Source of the DNA: Haloarcula limicola
GTDB taxonomy: Archaea > Halobacteriota > Halobacteria > Halobacteriales > Haloarculaceae
Direction of reading: 5' to 3'
DNA length: 64,000 nt
NCBI RefSeq assembly: GCF_010119205.1
Contig: NZ_WRXM01000001.1
Span: 1,758,933 to 1,822,932, forward strand
The position numbers and the translations under genes were made by a program. Each line of letters opens with the position of its first letter. Position 1 is the stretch's first letter. Positions 53,004 through 62,417 of this stretch are shown here, one piece after another. The notes beneath the pieces are model-generated. The model was not told where the DNA came from and did not search any database. It was given only the letters and a program-made list of their open reading frames with translations.

Positions 53004-54440
53004 TCAGTCGTCCAAGGCGGCGTCGGGCCGATACGAGCGGCTCACGGCGCGCCACGCCCCCGACCGGAAGCGGTGGTACGTGACGGCGGCGGGGACGGCC
53101 GTCTCGGCGAGCATCGAGGCGTACAGCGCCGAGACACCGATCGCGGGGACCGAGACGCCCGCGTAGGCGATGGGGAGCGCGAACAGGTACATCCCGGCGA
53201 GCTGGGAGTAGAACGGCCAGCGCGTGTCGCCGCTGGCTCGGAGCGGGCCGGTCGCGCCGCCGTCGACGCCCCGGAAGACGACGGTGAGACAGGCGACGGC
53301 GACGAACGTCGTCACGAGGCCCAGTCCGGCGGCGTCCTCGACGAACAGCCGGCTTATCTGCCGGGAGAAGGGCGCGAGCCCGAGGGCGACGGCCACGTAG
53401 ACGCCGACGCCGAGGCGGAAGACGGTCTGTGCCCACCGCGTCGCGTCGGATTCGTCGTTCTCGCCGAGCGCCTGGCCGACGAGGCTGCTGGAGGCGAGAC
53501 TGAGTCCCCAGTTCGGCGTGTCGAGCAGGGCGCGCACGCGGAGGGCGACGACGTACGCCGAGACGACGGTCGGACCGAACAGGCCGACGATGAACAGCCG
53601 GGGGAACTGCGCTCCGGTGCGGGCGAGGTTAGACCCGACGAGCGGCGACGCCACCGACGCGAGGTCGCGGGCCAGCGACGCGTCGACGAACGGCCGCGAG
53701 AGCGGGATCCGGACCGGGAAGTCGAGTCCGGGGAGCCCGCCGCGAACGAGGCCGACGGCCAGCGCCGCGGTGACGAGGACGTTGGCGATGACGGTCCCGA
53801 CGGCCGCGCCGACGACGCCCATCCCCAGCCCGAAGATGAGGACGGCGTTGAGGACGACGTTGACCACCGCGCCGCCGCCCCGGAGTATCATCGGCGAGTA
53901 GGCGTCGTCCGCGCCGACGAGGGTCCGGCTGCCGACGAGGTTCAGCGCCGCGAACGGCACGCCGACGGCGAGCGTTCTGAGGTACTGCTCGCCGTAGGCG
54001 ACCGCGTCGGCTCCCGACCCGACGAGGCCGATCAGCGTCCCCGGAGCGTACCAGAACGCCGCCGTCAGCGGCAGCGTGACGGCGACGACGACGGCGGCGC
54101 TGGTCGTCACCGTCAGCCCCAGTTCCTCGCGGGCGTCCGCGCCGAAGCGCTGGGAGACCATCCCGATGGTCCCCCCGCCGACGCCGCCGCCCAATGCGAA
54201 CGCCAGTCCCCAGAAGGGCGCGGCGAACCCGACGCCGGCGATGGCGACCTGGCCCAGCGCGAGCCCGACCATCGCCACGTCGGCCGTCGACTTCGACATC
54301 CGAGCGAGACCGGTGACGATGCGGGGCCACGCGAGGTCCGTCGCCCGCGCGATTCGGTCGCGCTCGACCAGTCCCGCACGCGAGAGCAGGCCGCCAACCG
54401 ACAGGAGGAGGCCGCGGACGGGGTTGTAGCGGGAGGGCAC
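53004..54440 (-). CDS. MATE-family transporter (copy 2)
   Basis: GTG at 54440 gives 478 residues with a MATE fold of twelve helices. The family pattern is clear in LARMSKSTADVAMVGLALGQVAIAG and in SPLVGSNLARTGAQFPRLFIVG at the start of the second half. It is diverged from copy 1 at 47301. No regulator is adjacent. The upstream stretch to 54536 in the same frame is basic and more likely 5' leader. Substrate unknown. Confidence 0.82.
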   Translation of the reverse strand: MPSRYNPVRGLLLSVGGLLSRAGLVERDRIARATDLAWPRIVTGLARMSKSTADVAMVGLALGQVAIAGVGFAAPFWGLAFALGGGVGGGTIGMVSQRFGADAREELGLTVTTSAAVVVAVTLPLTAAFWYAPGTLIGLVGSGADAVAYGEQYLRTLAVGVPFAALNLVGSRTLVGADDAYSPMILRGGGAVVNVVLNAVLIFGLGMGVVGAAVGTVIANVLVTAALAVGLVRGGLPGLDFPVRIPLSRPFVDASLARDLASVASPLVGSNLARTGAQFPRLFIVGLFGPTVVSAYVVALRVRALLDTPNWGLSLASSSLVGQALGENDESDATRWAQTVFRLGVGVYVAVALGLAPFSRQISRLFVEDAAGLGLVTTFVAVACLTVVFRGVDGGATGPLRASGDTRWPFYSQLAGMYLFALPIAYAGVSVPAIGVSALYASMLAETAVPAAVTYHRFRSGAWRAVSRSYRPDAALDD

Positions 54441-54541
54441 TCGGAGGGCTAGCCGGCGGACGCTCAAATGGGTTAAGAAGCCGCGCCCTCGGATCGACCG
54501 ATACGCACGTAACGGTCGAGGTCCAAGCGCGAGCACGGACG

Positions 54542-54736
54542 ATGGACTGGGACCGGCTCTACGAGTGGCAGAACGTCGGGATCGGCGTCGTCGGCATCGC
54601 GTCGACGGTCGCGTTCGTCGACCCCGGCGTCCACGTCGTGGCTGTCGGGCCGGCCCGTCTCGACGCGTTCTACGTGCCGCTGGTCTGTTTCGGGGTCATC
54701 CTCGCGCTGTCGGTGTCCCGCGTCGTCGGCTCGTAA
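54542..54736 (+). CDS. Small membrane protein of unknown function
   Basis: The 64-residue protein begins MDWDRLYEWQNVGIGVVGI. Two hydrophobic helices (about 12-26 and 43-60) flank a polar turn. No family is recognised. It lies 100 bases upstream of another membrane protein gene. Confidence 0.5.
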   Translation: MDWDRLYEWQNVGIGVVGIASTVAFVDPGVHVVAVGPARLDAFYVPLVCFGVILALSVSRVVGS

Positions 54737-54803
54737 GCGGGTCTCGCCTGCCCGCTACCGGAGAGCGGCAGGCTTTATCACCGCCGCCGCCGACCGTCGG
54801 AAC

Positions 54804-55232
54804 ATGGAGACGGAGACGGCCATCCGGTCGGGGACGATGCAGGTCACGATGCTGTTGCTCGTCGCCGGGTTCATGCTGCTCGCGCTGGGACTCGCCGGCG
54901 CGCCGTCGTCGATCCAGCTCGCCGTCGTGCTCTGCGGGCTGGGCGCGGCGCTGTACGTCACGCGTCCCGGCGAGGGAGAGGTCGGCTACGTCGCCGGGAT
55001 CGACGTCGACAGCCTGCTCTCGGCGCTCTGGCTGGCACCGGTCATCGCGGCGGTCCCGCTCGTCTTCGAAGTCGGCGCGACCGGCGAAGAAGTGCAGGCG
55101 CTTGGCGGGATGCTCGGACTCATCGGAATGGCGAACTACTTCCTCCGACCGGTGTACCTCCTGCTCTACGGCCTCGTTCGGTCGGTTCGCGGCGGGCGCG
55201 GGGGCGAACAGCAGGGGATGGAGCGCCTCTGA
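54804..55232 (+). CDS. Membrane protein of unknown function
   Basis: The 142-residue protein has four hydrophobic segments (about 14-33, 36-52, 72-90, 100-126) and a basic Gly-Arg tail. The second-half GVAGIDVDSLLSALWLAPV region is not diagnostic. It converges with trm1, their stops being one base apart. No recognised family. Confidence 0.55.
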   Translation: METETAIRSGTMQVTMLLLVAGFMLLALGLAGAPSSIQLAVVLCGLGAALYVTRPGEGEVGYVAGIDVDSLLSALWLAPVIAAVPLVFEVGATGEEVQALGGMLGLIGMANYFLRPVYLLLYGLVRSVRGGRGGEQQGMERL

Positions 55233-55233
55233 G

Positions 55234-56337
55234 TCACTCGGTCGTCGCCTCGCGGATCTCGGTCACGTCGGCGTCCGTCTTGAACGTCGTCCCGCCGTAG
55301 TGAGTGCGCGAGGCGTCGTAGCCCGCGTCTCGCAGTTTCTCGACGAAGGTATCCATCGCCTCCGCGCCGCGCCCCCACCGTTTACAGAGGCGGTGCTGGT
55401 CGTAGTGTGTCGGGGTGGACAGTTCCGTCCCGAGCGTCGAGAGCAGCTCCCCGACCTTCTCGGCGGTGCCCATGTCCTCGCTGACGTGGTCGGAAACCGC
55501 CGCCGCGAACTCGGAGTCACAGGTCGCGCCGAGCCAGATCGGGCCGGCCGTCTGGAGGTGTTCCTCACAGACCGGGCACGCCTCGGGCGGGTCCGCGATG
55601 AGCCCGTAGTCGTGGTCGCGCCAGAGACAATGCTGGCAGTGATGGACGTAGCCGAGTTCGTCGATGCAGTCGTTAGCGACCGTCGCGCCGTGCTCGAATT
55701 CGAGATAGGTCCGCACGTAGTGTTTCGTCGCGTGACTCAGAATCGGGCGAGCGGCGATATCGTAGCGGGCGGCGGTCCGGACCATCGCCGACAGCAGGAC
55801 GCGCATCCCCATCTCCGCGTGGAACTCCGTGTTCCGCGGCACCGTCCCGTAACTGCGGACGCCGCTCTCGAAGTGCGCCCCACACAGCGGCGCGGTGTCG
55901 GTCGCGGTGACACAGAGCAGGCGTTTCGTCCCCTGAACCGCCGCGTCGGCGAAGGGGATCGGCGTCCCGAACGGGTCTAAGTCCACCACGTCGAACGCCT
56001 CGCCGTGCATGAGGACGTTGGCGTCGGCGTGGCGGACCTCCGCCGCGAGGTCGTTGCGCTCCAGATTCTCCTCACAGAGGGCGACGGCGTCCGTGTCGAA
56101 GTCACACAGCGTCGTCTCCCAGCCGTCTGCGGCCGCCCGCACCCCGCGGACACCGCTGGCGGCGGTGGCGTCTAAATACGACGAGACGCCGTCGATACGC
56201 TCTCGATAGGCCCGCAGCGCCGCCACGGTCACGTCGCGGTTCAACTCCTGAACGGGGTTGAAGAACACGTCGGCCCCCTTCCCCGCGTCGGGCTGTTCGG
56301 GCACCGAGACGGTCACCTGCCCCTCGCTGACGCGCAT
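55234..56337 (-). CDS. trm1: tRNA (guanine-N2)-dimethyltransferase Trm1
   Basis: The 367-residue enzyme methylates guanosine 26 of tRNA using S-adenosylmethionine. It has [16 protein letters not shown] (SAM loop), [10 protein letters not shown] (catalytic DPPY-like site) and a zinc-binding C-terminal region with CQHCLW and CPVCEEH. The size and order match archaeal Trm1. No operon partner is evident. Confidence 0.93.
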   Translation of the reverse strand: MRVSEGQVTVSVPEQPDAGKGADVFFNPVQELNRDVTVAALRAYRERIDGVSSYLDATAASGVRGVRAAADGWETTLCDFDTDAVALCEENLERNDLAAEVRHADANVLMHGEAFDVVDLDPFGTPIPFADAAVQGTKRLLCVTATDTAPLCGAHFESGVRSYGTVPRNTEFHAEMGMRVLLSAMVRTAARYDIAARPILSHATKHYVRTYLEFEHGATVANDCIDELGYVHHCQHCLWRDHDYGLIADPPEACPVCEEHLQTAGPIWLGATCDSEFAAAVSDHVSEDMGTAEKVGELLSTLGTELSTPTHYDQHRLCKRWGRGAEAMDTFVEKLRDAGYDASRTHYGGTTFKTDADVTEIREATTE

Positions 56338-56384
56338 ATCCCACTCTCCGCGCGGGCGCCGTTAAGTCGTTCGAACGGCGGCGA

Positions 56385-58079
56385 TTACTCCGCCGACGCC
56401 CGCGACCGAACCGCCGAGCGATCGCTCGGGAGCCGCACCGTCACAGTAGTGCCGTCGCTCGTGTCGAAATCGAGGTCCCCCGCGAGCGTCGTCGCGGTCC
56501 AGCGGACCAGCCAGAGGCCCACGCCGCGGCCGTGATCGAGGTCCGTCTCCCGACCACGGTCCAGCACCGCCAGTTCGTGCTCCGGAATGCCCGGCCCGCC
56601 GTCCTCGACGGTGAGGTGTATCCGGTCGTCCGTCCCCGAAACGGTCGCCGTCACTGCGACGGGCGCGTCGCCGTGTTCGAGCGCGTTCTCGACGAGGTTT
56701 CGCACCAACACCGAAAGCAAGACCGGTCGCGTCTCCAGCGTGAGGTCGCCCGGGATCTCGACCGTGACACTGCCGACGTGGTCCGCCTCGAGCGAGTCGA
56801 CGATGTCGACCACCCGGTCTCGGAGCGGAATCGGCTCGACCGCCTCGTCGGCCCCCATATTCGAGAGCGTCCGCGCCTTCTCGCCCGACTCGGCGAGGCG
56901 ACCGATCGCCCGGTCGATCGTGGCGGCGTGTTCGCCCAGGTCCCCGTCCAGTTCGCCGGCGAGCAGTTCCGCCCGCGCCTGAATGACGACCGTCTCGTTG
57001 CGGACGTTGTGTCGCAGGAAGCGGTTGAGCACCTCCAGTCGACGCTCGCGGCGCAGCTCGTCGGTGACGTCCTGAAAGACGACGGTGTAACCCAGACGGG
57101 TGTCGCGCTCGTTCCGGAGCGGCGTCCACTGGACCTTGTACTCCCGGCGGCGCTCGCCGTTCTCGACGCCGAGTCGGTTCCGATCCGTGCCGAGGGGCAG
57201 GTCGTCACCGACTAAGAGGTCGTCGAGGGAGTCGGTCAGCGCCGCCCGCTTCTCGACGCCCAGCATCGCTTCCGCGGCGGGATTGAGATTGACGAGACGG
57301 CCCGCGACGTCGACTATCGCCACCGGCGTCGCGATGTCGTCGATGGCCGCTCGCTCGCCGGCCCGTCGAGTCGCCGGGTGGAACTCGAACATATCGCTCC
57401 GGACGAACGCGTAGGCGTCCAGCGCGATGTGGGGGAGAAACAGTAGCGTCGCGAAGTTGACCGAGGGAGAGGGACCGATTCCGCCGGCCCACGCGAGGAG
57501 TGCGAAACCCGGTGGGAGCGGACTCAGCCCGACGGCGATGGCTTCTCGCCGGTACAGCGGCCCGTAGCTGACGACGGTGTCGAAGACGAGCAGCGTCCCG
57601 AAGCTGACCAGCAGCGTCGCCACCAAGACGACAAGCGAACCGAGCGGCCGGAGCGTGTACGTCGCTCCCGCAGCGCCGAACGTCGGATCGACGGCGAACC
57701 CGGTCCAGAGCAACGAGTGAAACGGGTTCGTCAGCGCCAGTCCCGACGCCGCGACGGGCAACAGCGCCGTCGACCGGAACCACCGGCTCCCGAGGACGCC
57801 CGTCCGACCCGTATAGCCCAGCGCGAAGGAGACGAAGAAGAAGCCGATCCACGAGAGAGACACCCAGCAGACGATTTCGAGAACCAGCCGGATCGTCCGG
57901 TCGTAGACGAGCAGCGCGGCTCCATACGTAAAACACCACACCGCCATCGTGGCGATCGTCGCGACGAACCACTTCGCGCCCGGTTGTCGCCAGTGCCGCC
58001 GGAGCCGGGAGAGGAGATACAGCGCGCCGACCCCCGAGGCGAACGACCCGACGGCGAGCCACGGGACGGTGACGGCCAT
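56385..58079 (-). CDS. 7TM-type membrane sensor histidine kinase (orphan)
   Basis: The 564-residue protein opens with about seven hydrophobic helices (1-215), as in HisKA_7TM sensors. A PAS domain follows (about 240-350, TPVAIVDVAGRLVNLN). The dimerisation helix has NRFLRHNVRNETVV, the haloarchaeal H-box variant, and the HATPase has LVENALEHG, VEDGGPGIPE and GRGVGLWLV. It should detect membrane or extracellular signals. No response regulator is linked. Confidence 0.88.
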   Translation of the reverse strand: MAVTVPWLAVGSFASGVGALYLLSRLRRHWRQPGAKWFVATIATMAVWCFTYGAALLVYDRTIRLVLEIVCWVSLSWIGFFFVSFALGYTGRTGVLGSRWFRSTALLPVAASGLALTNPFHSLLWTGFAVDPTFGAAGATYTLRPLGSLVVLVATLLVSFGTLLVFDTVVSYGPLYRREAIAVGLSPLPPGFALLAWAGGIGPSPSVNFATLLFLPHIALDAYAFVRSDMFEFHPATRRAGERAAIDDIATPVAIVDVAGRLVNLNPAAEAMLGVEKRAALTDSLDDLLVGDDLPLGTDRNRLGVENGERRREYKVQWTPLRNERDTRLGYTVVFQDVTDELRRERRLEVLNRFLRHNVRNETVVIQARAELLAGELDGDLGEHAATIDRAIGRLAESGEKARTLSNMGADEAVEPIPLRDRVVDIVDSLEADHVGSVTVEIPGDLTLETRPVLLSVLVRNLVENALEHGDAPVAVTATVSGTDDRIHLTVEDGGPGIPEHELAVLDRGRETDLDHGRGVGLWLVRWTATTLAGDLDFDTSDGTTVTVRLPSDRSAVRSRASAE

Positions 58080-58170
58080 GGCCTATCGTAGCGATGCTCC
58101 CTGTTTATCTTTCCGGGCGTCTCACCGCGCGAGACGACGCTGTTTTGTCGGGCCTCTCCGTAGCCAGCGT

Positions 58171-58518
58171 GTGAGCACCGTCGACGAGTGGGTCCGACTG
58201 CTGGAAGCGGAAGGGGAACTCTCCCCCGCGGCAGTGACCGCGATCGTCGACGCACACGGCGACCGCGGCACGCGCGCCATCGAAGCCGTCGGCGAGAGCC
58301 GGGTCAAACAGTACCGCGACTTCACCGTCGTCGTCGGCTACGAGGACGAATACATCGTCGAGGACGGCGGCTGTCACTGCGCCGACGCCGAATACAACCT
58401 CGATAGCGACGACCCCGACGAGCTCTGCTGGCACGCCATCGCCGTCCGCATCGCCGAGGCCGTCGACGCCGTCGACGAACACGACATGTGGTACTCCGAC
58501 GTGCGCGATTTCCTCTGA
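58171..58518 (+). CDS. SWIM zinc-finger protein
   Basis: The GTG at 58171 gives 115 residues. C68-x-C70 and C86-x-H88 in GGCHCADAEY and ELCWHAIAV fit the SWIM CxC...CxH finger, which binds DNA or protein partners; archaeal SWIM proteins are often linked to recombination. The N terminus is a helical lead-in. An ATG further upstream lies within the antisense of the kinase gene and is not used. Confidence 0.8.
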   Translation: MSTVDEWVRLLEAEGELSPAAVTAIVDAHGDRGTRAIEAVGESRVKQYRDFTVVVGYEDEYIVEDGGCHCADAEYNLDSDDPDELCWHAIAVRIAEAVDAVDEHDMWYSDVRDFL

Positions 58519-58568
58519 GAAAAAACCGGCGAGTCACGCCTTCGAGAACGGCCGCCGAGCGGGAGGGG

Positions 58569-60332
58569 TTAGTCGTCCGACGGCAGCGGGTTCCCCTCGC
58601 CGTCCGTCGGGGCGGGCGAGGACTGCATGTCCGAGTCCTCGGTGTAGGGGTACCACGTCATCTTCGTGTTGTGCATGTACGGGTCCTCGTAGTCGGTCTC
58701 CTCGGGTTCGACCAGTTCGGCCAGCGTGTCCTCGTCGCGCGCCTCGACGAAGTCGCGGAACGTCTCGCCGTCCTCACGCAGGTCTTTGAAGTTCTCGACG
58801 AGGTTCCGAATCGCCCCGGGCACCTCGTCGGCGGGGACGCGCATCTCCACCCAGTCGGCGAAGCGCGGGTCCTCGCCGAGGCCGCCGCCCAGTCCGATGT
58901 CTAAGGCCTCGACCGGTTCGCCGTCCTTGCGCGTCTTCATCCCGCGCAGGGAGACGTCGGCGATCTGGGGCTGGGCGCAGGAGGCCGTACAGCCCGAGAG
59001 GTGGATGTGGAAGTCCTCGTGGTCGGCGGGGAGTTCGACGTTCTCCTTGAGCCAGCGGGCGTAGCGGACCTGGCGGTTCTTCGTCTCGACGATGGAGAGC
59101 GAGCAGTACTCCGTGCCCGTACAGGCGATGGAGCCGCGCATGAACGGCGACGGCTCGGGCGAGTAGTCGTCCAGCAGCGCCTCGCTCTTGAGGTCCTCTA
59201 AGTTCTCCTCGGGCACGTCCATGACGATGATGTTCTGTCGCTGGGTCAGGCGGACCTCGCCGGAGCCGTACTTCTCGGCGAGTTCGGCCAGTTCCAGCGT
59301 GTCGTCTGCACCCATCCGACCGACCAGCACGTTCAGGCCGACGTAGTAGTTGCCGTCGTCCTGTTCGTAGACGCCGACGTGGTCGTCGTGGCCCTCGTTG
59401 CGACCGGAGTTGTAGGTGTACTGGTCGCGCATGTCCTCGCCCGCCGTCTCCAGTTCGAAGTCGACGAACTCGTCTTGGAGGACCTGTCGCATCTTCTCGG
59501 GCCCCCACTCGTCGACGAGGAACTTAATGCGGGCGTTGAAGCGGTCCTCGCGGTCGCCGTACTCGCGGAAGAGCGCGGACATCCCGTGACCGATGTCGGC
59601 CGCCTTCTCCGGGGGCACCCAGACGTCGATGTCGCGGGCGAGACGCGCTTCCTTCCGGGAGAGGCCGCCGCCGACGCGGACGTTGAAGCCGAGTTCGCCG
59701 TCCTTCTTCGCGGGTTCGTAGGCGAGGTCGTTGATGTCGCCCTGCCCGCAGCCCTCGTCACAGCCGGTCACGGAGACCTTCCACTTGCGCGGGAGGTTGG
59801 CGTAATCGTCGTTGCCCTTGAACGTCTCGTGGAGGTCCTCGGCGACCGGCCACGCGTCGACGTGTTCGTGCTTGTCCTTGCCGGCGACGGGACAGCCGAC
59901 GATGTTCCGCCAGGAGTCACCGCAGGCCTGCTGGGTCGAGAGCCCGACGGACTCCAGTTTCTCGAAGATCTCCGGGATGTCCTCGAGCTTTATCCAGTGC
60001 AGCTGAATGGACTGGCGAGTCGTCCAGTCGCAGTAGGCGTCGCCGAACTCGGGGTTGGAGGCCGGGCCGGTCGCGTACTCCTTCGCCACTTCGCCGATGA
60101 CTTCGAGCTGGCCCGGTTCGATGACGCCGTTCGGCGTCCCGATGCGCATCATGAAGTACGACTCCTGGCCGGAGCGCTGGTGGTACAGCCCCCACCACTT
60201 GAAGCGCTCGAACCACGCGTCGTGTTCGTCCTCGGGGATGGACTCCCAGCCCTCCTCTGCGAACTCCAAGAGGTGCTCTCTGATCTCGTTACCGTACAGC
60301 TCGTCCTTCCAGGACTCTACTTTGCTCGGCAT
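58569..60332 (-). CDS. Siroheme nitrite/sulfite reductase
   Basis: The ATG at 60332 gives 587 residues. C404-x5-C410 (CTGTEYC) and C448-x3-C452 (CTASC) bind the siroheme-linked 4Fe-4S cluster. The two halves contain related WTTRQSIQLHWIKLED and RLTQRQNIIVMDVP segments, as usual for NirA-type proteins. The enzyme reduces nitrite to ammonium or sulfite to sulfide with ferredoxin; the sequence alone does not decide. No nitrate reductase or transporter is adjacent. A TATA box lies 33 bases upstream. Confidence 0.88.
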   Translation of the reverse strand: MPSKVESWKDELYGNEIREHLLEFAEEGWESIPEDEHDAWFERFKWWGLYHQRSGQESYFMMRIGTPNGVIEPGQLEVIGEVAKEYATGPASNPEFGDAYCDWTTRQSIQLHWIKLEDIPEIFEKLESVGLSTQQACGDSWRNIVGCPVAGKDKHEHVDAWPVAEDLHETFKGNDDYANLPRKWKVSVTGCDEGCGQGDINDLAYEPAKKDGELGFNVRVGGGLSRKEARLARDIDVWVPPEKAADIGHGMSALFREYGDREDRFNARIKFLVDEWGPEKMRQVLQDEFVDFELETAGEDMRDQYTYNSGRNEGHDDHVGVYEQDDGNYYVGLNVLVGRMGADDTLELAELAEKYGSGEVRLTQRQNIIVMDVPEENLEDLKSEALLDDYSPEPSPFMRGSIACTGTEYCSLSIVETKNRQVRYARWLKENVELPADHEDFHIHLSGCTASCAQPQIADVSLRGMKTRKDGEPVEALDIGLGGGLGEDPRFADWVEMRVPADEVPGAIRNLVENFKDLREDGETFRDFVEARDEDTLAELVEPEETDYEDPYMHNTKMTWYPYTEDSDMQSSPAPTDGEGNPLPSDD

Positions 60333-60361
60333 AGTTGTGTGTTCGCCCACTAGCCATCCAC

Positions 60362-60369
60362 CCTTATAC
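60362..60369 (-). promoter_or_regulatory. TATA box of the siroheme reductase gene
   Basis: On the minus strand GTATAAGG is centred about 33 bases before the ATG at 60332, implying a short leader. Confidence 0.6.
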
Positions 60370-60423
60370 GACCCGCTTTGCCGTCAACCGTCTCCCCCGC
60401 TCGGTGAAATAGGAAAATGTTAC

Positions 60424-60765
60424 CTATTCTTCGGGTCGGGCGAGCCGGGTGCGCTTCTCGGGAATGTGAACGCTCTCGTGGACGACGCCGTAGAACTCGC
60501 CCGAATCGGGGTCTACGACGCGGCCGACCGTCAGCCAGTCCGTGACGCCGCTCTCGCCACACGCGATACACTGCCCGGCGACGCGCGCTTCGATATCCGG
60601 GTGGTCGACGCCCACCTCGACGAACCCCTCGGCGAGGAAATCCGTTACCTCACAGTCACAGAATTCGCTCCGCGCCAGAAGCCACAGGTCCGAGACGTTC
60701 ACTTCCCGCGAGTCGTTGACGGAAATCCACGCCCCGTCGTCGAGCTGGTGAACGTCGGTCGTCAT
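60424..60765 (-). CDS. Small Cys-rich protein upstream of the siroheme reductase gene
   Basis: The 113-residue protein begins MTTDVHQLDDGAWISVNDSR and has CDC at about residues 36-38 and CIACG in the middle, a likely zinc or Fe-S site. Residues YGVVHESVHIPEK precede the end. It is known to me only as a haloarchaeal family. It lies on the same strand as the reductase gene, but an inverted repeat AATAGG/CCTATT (60408-60428) with a T-run at its end may separate them. Confidence 0.6.
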   Translation of the reverse strand: MTTDVHQLDDGAWISVNDSREVNVSDLWLLARSEFCDCEVTDFLAEGFVEVGVDHPDIEARVAGQCIACGESGVTDWLTVGRVVDPDSGEFYGVVHESVHIPEKRTRLARPEE

Positions 60766-61030
60766 TACATCTCATTAGATGCCGGAGCTACCTGAGGGCG
60801 TCGGCGCTCGCAAGTTTCGCCGGAGAGTCGATGGTCCGACCGCCCGCGTGCGGTGCGTGTCCCGTGATAACAAGAGAGTATCAGCAGGAGTCGTCGTCCG
60901 AGATACTGCCAAATATCCCCGGTAAGCCGCAGTGCGGGTAGAGATTACAGGAGAGTGCGGCCTTATGATAGTGGGGCCGTTACAGATGGATAGCGACACG
61001 CGGCACTCCGTCGCCGCGCCAACAGAAACG

Positions 61031-61183
61031 ATGACGAACGCACATCAGACCCACGACGAGACCGACGCCGAAGCGGACGAACCAACCACTGACCACCTCG
61101 ACGACGTCGAGGACGGATGTGGCTGCACCGAGATCTGGGAACACATGAGCGAAACGCGCGAAGCCGCGGCCGACGACGACTGA
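61031..61183 (+). CDS. Short acidic protein with CGC motif
   Basis: The ATG at 61031 gives 50 residues, or 65 from an ATG at 60986. It is rich in Asp, Glu and Thr and ends DGCGCTEIWEHMSETREAAADDD. The GCGCTEIWEHMSE motif recurs in haloarchaeal small proteins. Function unknown. The preceding gap 60766-61030 holds no gene that I can support. Confidence 0.5.
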   Translation: MTNAHQTHDETDAEADEPTTDHLDDVEDGCGCTEIWEHMSETREAAADDD

Positions 61184-61308
61184 GACGGCCCGTCTAGCTG
61201 TTTTCGGCGCTCGCAGAGCCCGGAACAAAACAGCGAGCGGAACGGCGATAGCCCGTATGAGACCCCCAGACGGGATACTTTTGTGGACTGAACGCTAACG
61301 ACGAGTCG

Positions 61309-61974
61309 ATGCCAGAGGACGCGCCACCGGCCGATCGAGAGTCACCGGTGGGAAAGCCCGTCATTCGCGGCGACCCGGAACTCATCGGTCAACGCGCCGA
61401 CGAGGCCGTCGAATTCGACCCCGACGACCCGGAGAGCCTCGAGCTCGCCGCACGGACGGTCCGGCGCTTCTCTGAGAACACCGCCGGTGCCGACGACAAC
61501 GTCTACATGCTGCGAGGCGCCGCGGCGTGTGCGGCACTCGTCCGCGGCGAAGGCTCCTACAAGGCCGCCGCCGAACGGGCCGGCGGCGACGCGACGGTCT
61601 CGTTCATCCGCAAGTGGTCCCGCGTCCACGACCTCCCTCGCTCGGTGCGCATCCACGTCGCCAAGGGGGAAATCGCGCCGACCGCGGCCAAACACATCGC
61701 CCGCGTCGCTGGCGAAGCCCGTCTCTTGCTGGCGTGGGCCGCGCTGGATCACGACTTGACCGTCCGACAGATTCGCTCGGTCGCGAGCAGCGTCAACGAC
61801 GGCGCGACCATCGAAGACGCGCTCGCCGCCGAAGGCTACCGCCTCGGCGAGCTCTCGATCACCGTCGACAGAGACGCTTACTGCAAGCTCCGCCAGCGCG
61901 CCGCCGTCGACGCCACCGACCCGAGCACCGTCGTCACCGACGCGTTAGAATCGGCGCTCGACGACGTATCGTAA
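61309..61974 (+). CDS. Haloarchaeal protein with ParB-like HTH (DUF7119-like)
   Basis: The 221-residue protein has a helical core SYKAAAERAGGDATVSFIRKWSRVHDLP, then HVAKGEIAPTAAKHIARV and LTVRQIRSVASSV, which follows the ParB/KorB HTH order (helix-turn-helix followed by a Gly-x-Ile helix). The catalytic CTPase box of ParB is absent, so it is an HTH relic or a separate DNA-binding family. It sits directly before tRNA-Lys. No parA is nearby. Confidence 0.65.
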   Translation: MPEDAPPADRESPVGKPVIRGDPELIGQRADEAVEFDPDDPESLELAARTVRRFSENTAGADDNVYMLRGAAACAALVRGEGSYKAAAERAGGDATVSFIRKWSRVHDLPRSVRIHVAKGEIAPTAAKHIARVAGEARLLLAWAALDHDLTVRQIRSVASSVNDGATIEDALAAEGYRLGELSITVDRDAYCKLRQRAAVDATDPSTVVTDALESALDDVS

Positions 61975-62008
61975 GGTCTTAACCCACACTCCTCCCAGCG
62001 AATAGCGA

Positions 62009-62082
62009 GGGCCGGTAGCTCAGTCAGGCAGAGCGTCTGGCTTTTAACCAGATGGTCGGGGGTTCAACTCCCTCCCGGCCCG
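62009..62082 (+). tRNA. tRNA-Lys (TTT)
   Basis: The 74-base gene has acceptor arms GGGCCGG and CCGGCCC, an anticodon loop CTTTTAA (anticodon TTT) with stem TCTGG/CCAGA, and a T loop TTCAACT. No CCA is encoded. It lies 34 bases after the ParB-like gene. Confidence 0.94.
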
Positions 62083-62181
62083 TGTTCCTGCGAACGACAG
62101 TGAGCAGTGAAACCACAAGCGACGAAGAACGGCAGCATCGAGACCGGTTGATTTACCACCTTCACTGTCGAGTAGCCGTGT

Positions 62182-62397
62182 ATGACCACGTTCACCAGCG
62201 GCCTCGACGACCCGCTCAAACCCATCGGCCTCACCGCCGGCGCGTTTCTCGTCCTCGCGGCGCTCGGGACGATCGTCGGCGCGCCGTGGGCGACTCACGC
62301 GAACATGGCAAGTGCGATACTACAGGTAGTCGGTGCGGTCCTAACGATCGGCGTCGGCGCGCTACTCGCCTATCTGAGCGTCTCCAACGACAGATAA
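62182..62397 (+). CDS. Small two-helix membrane protein
   Basis: The 71-residue protein begins MTTFTSGLDDPLKPIGLTAGAF and has two hydrophobic helices (about 13-33 and 42-65), ending SVSNDR. I do not recognise a family. It lies 99 bases after tRNA-Lys. Confidence 0.55.
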   Translation: MTTFTSGLDDPLKPIGLTAGAFLVLAALGTIVGAPWATHANMASAILQVVGAVLTIGVGALLAYLSVSNDR

Positions 62398-62417
62398 CTC
62401 AAAGAAGTTCGTTCTTC

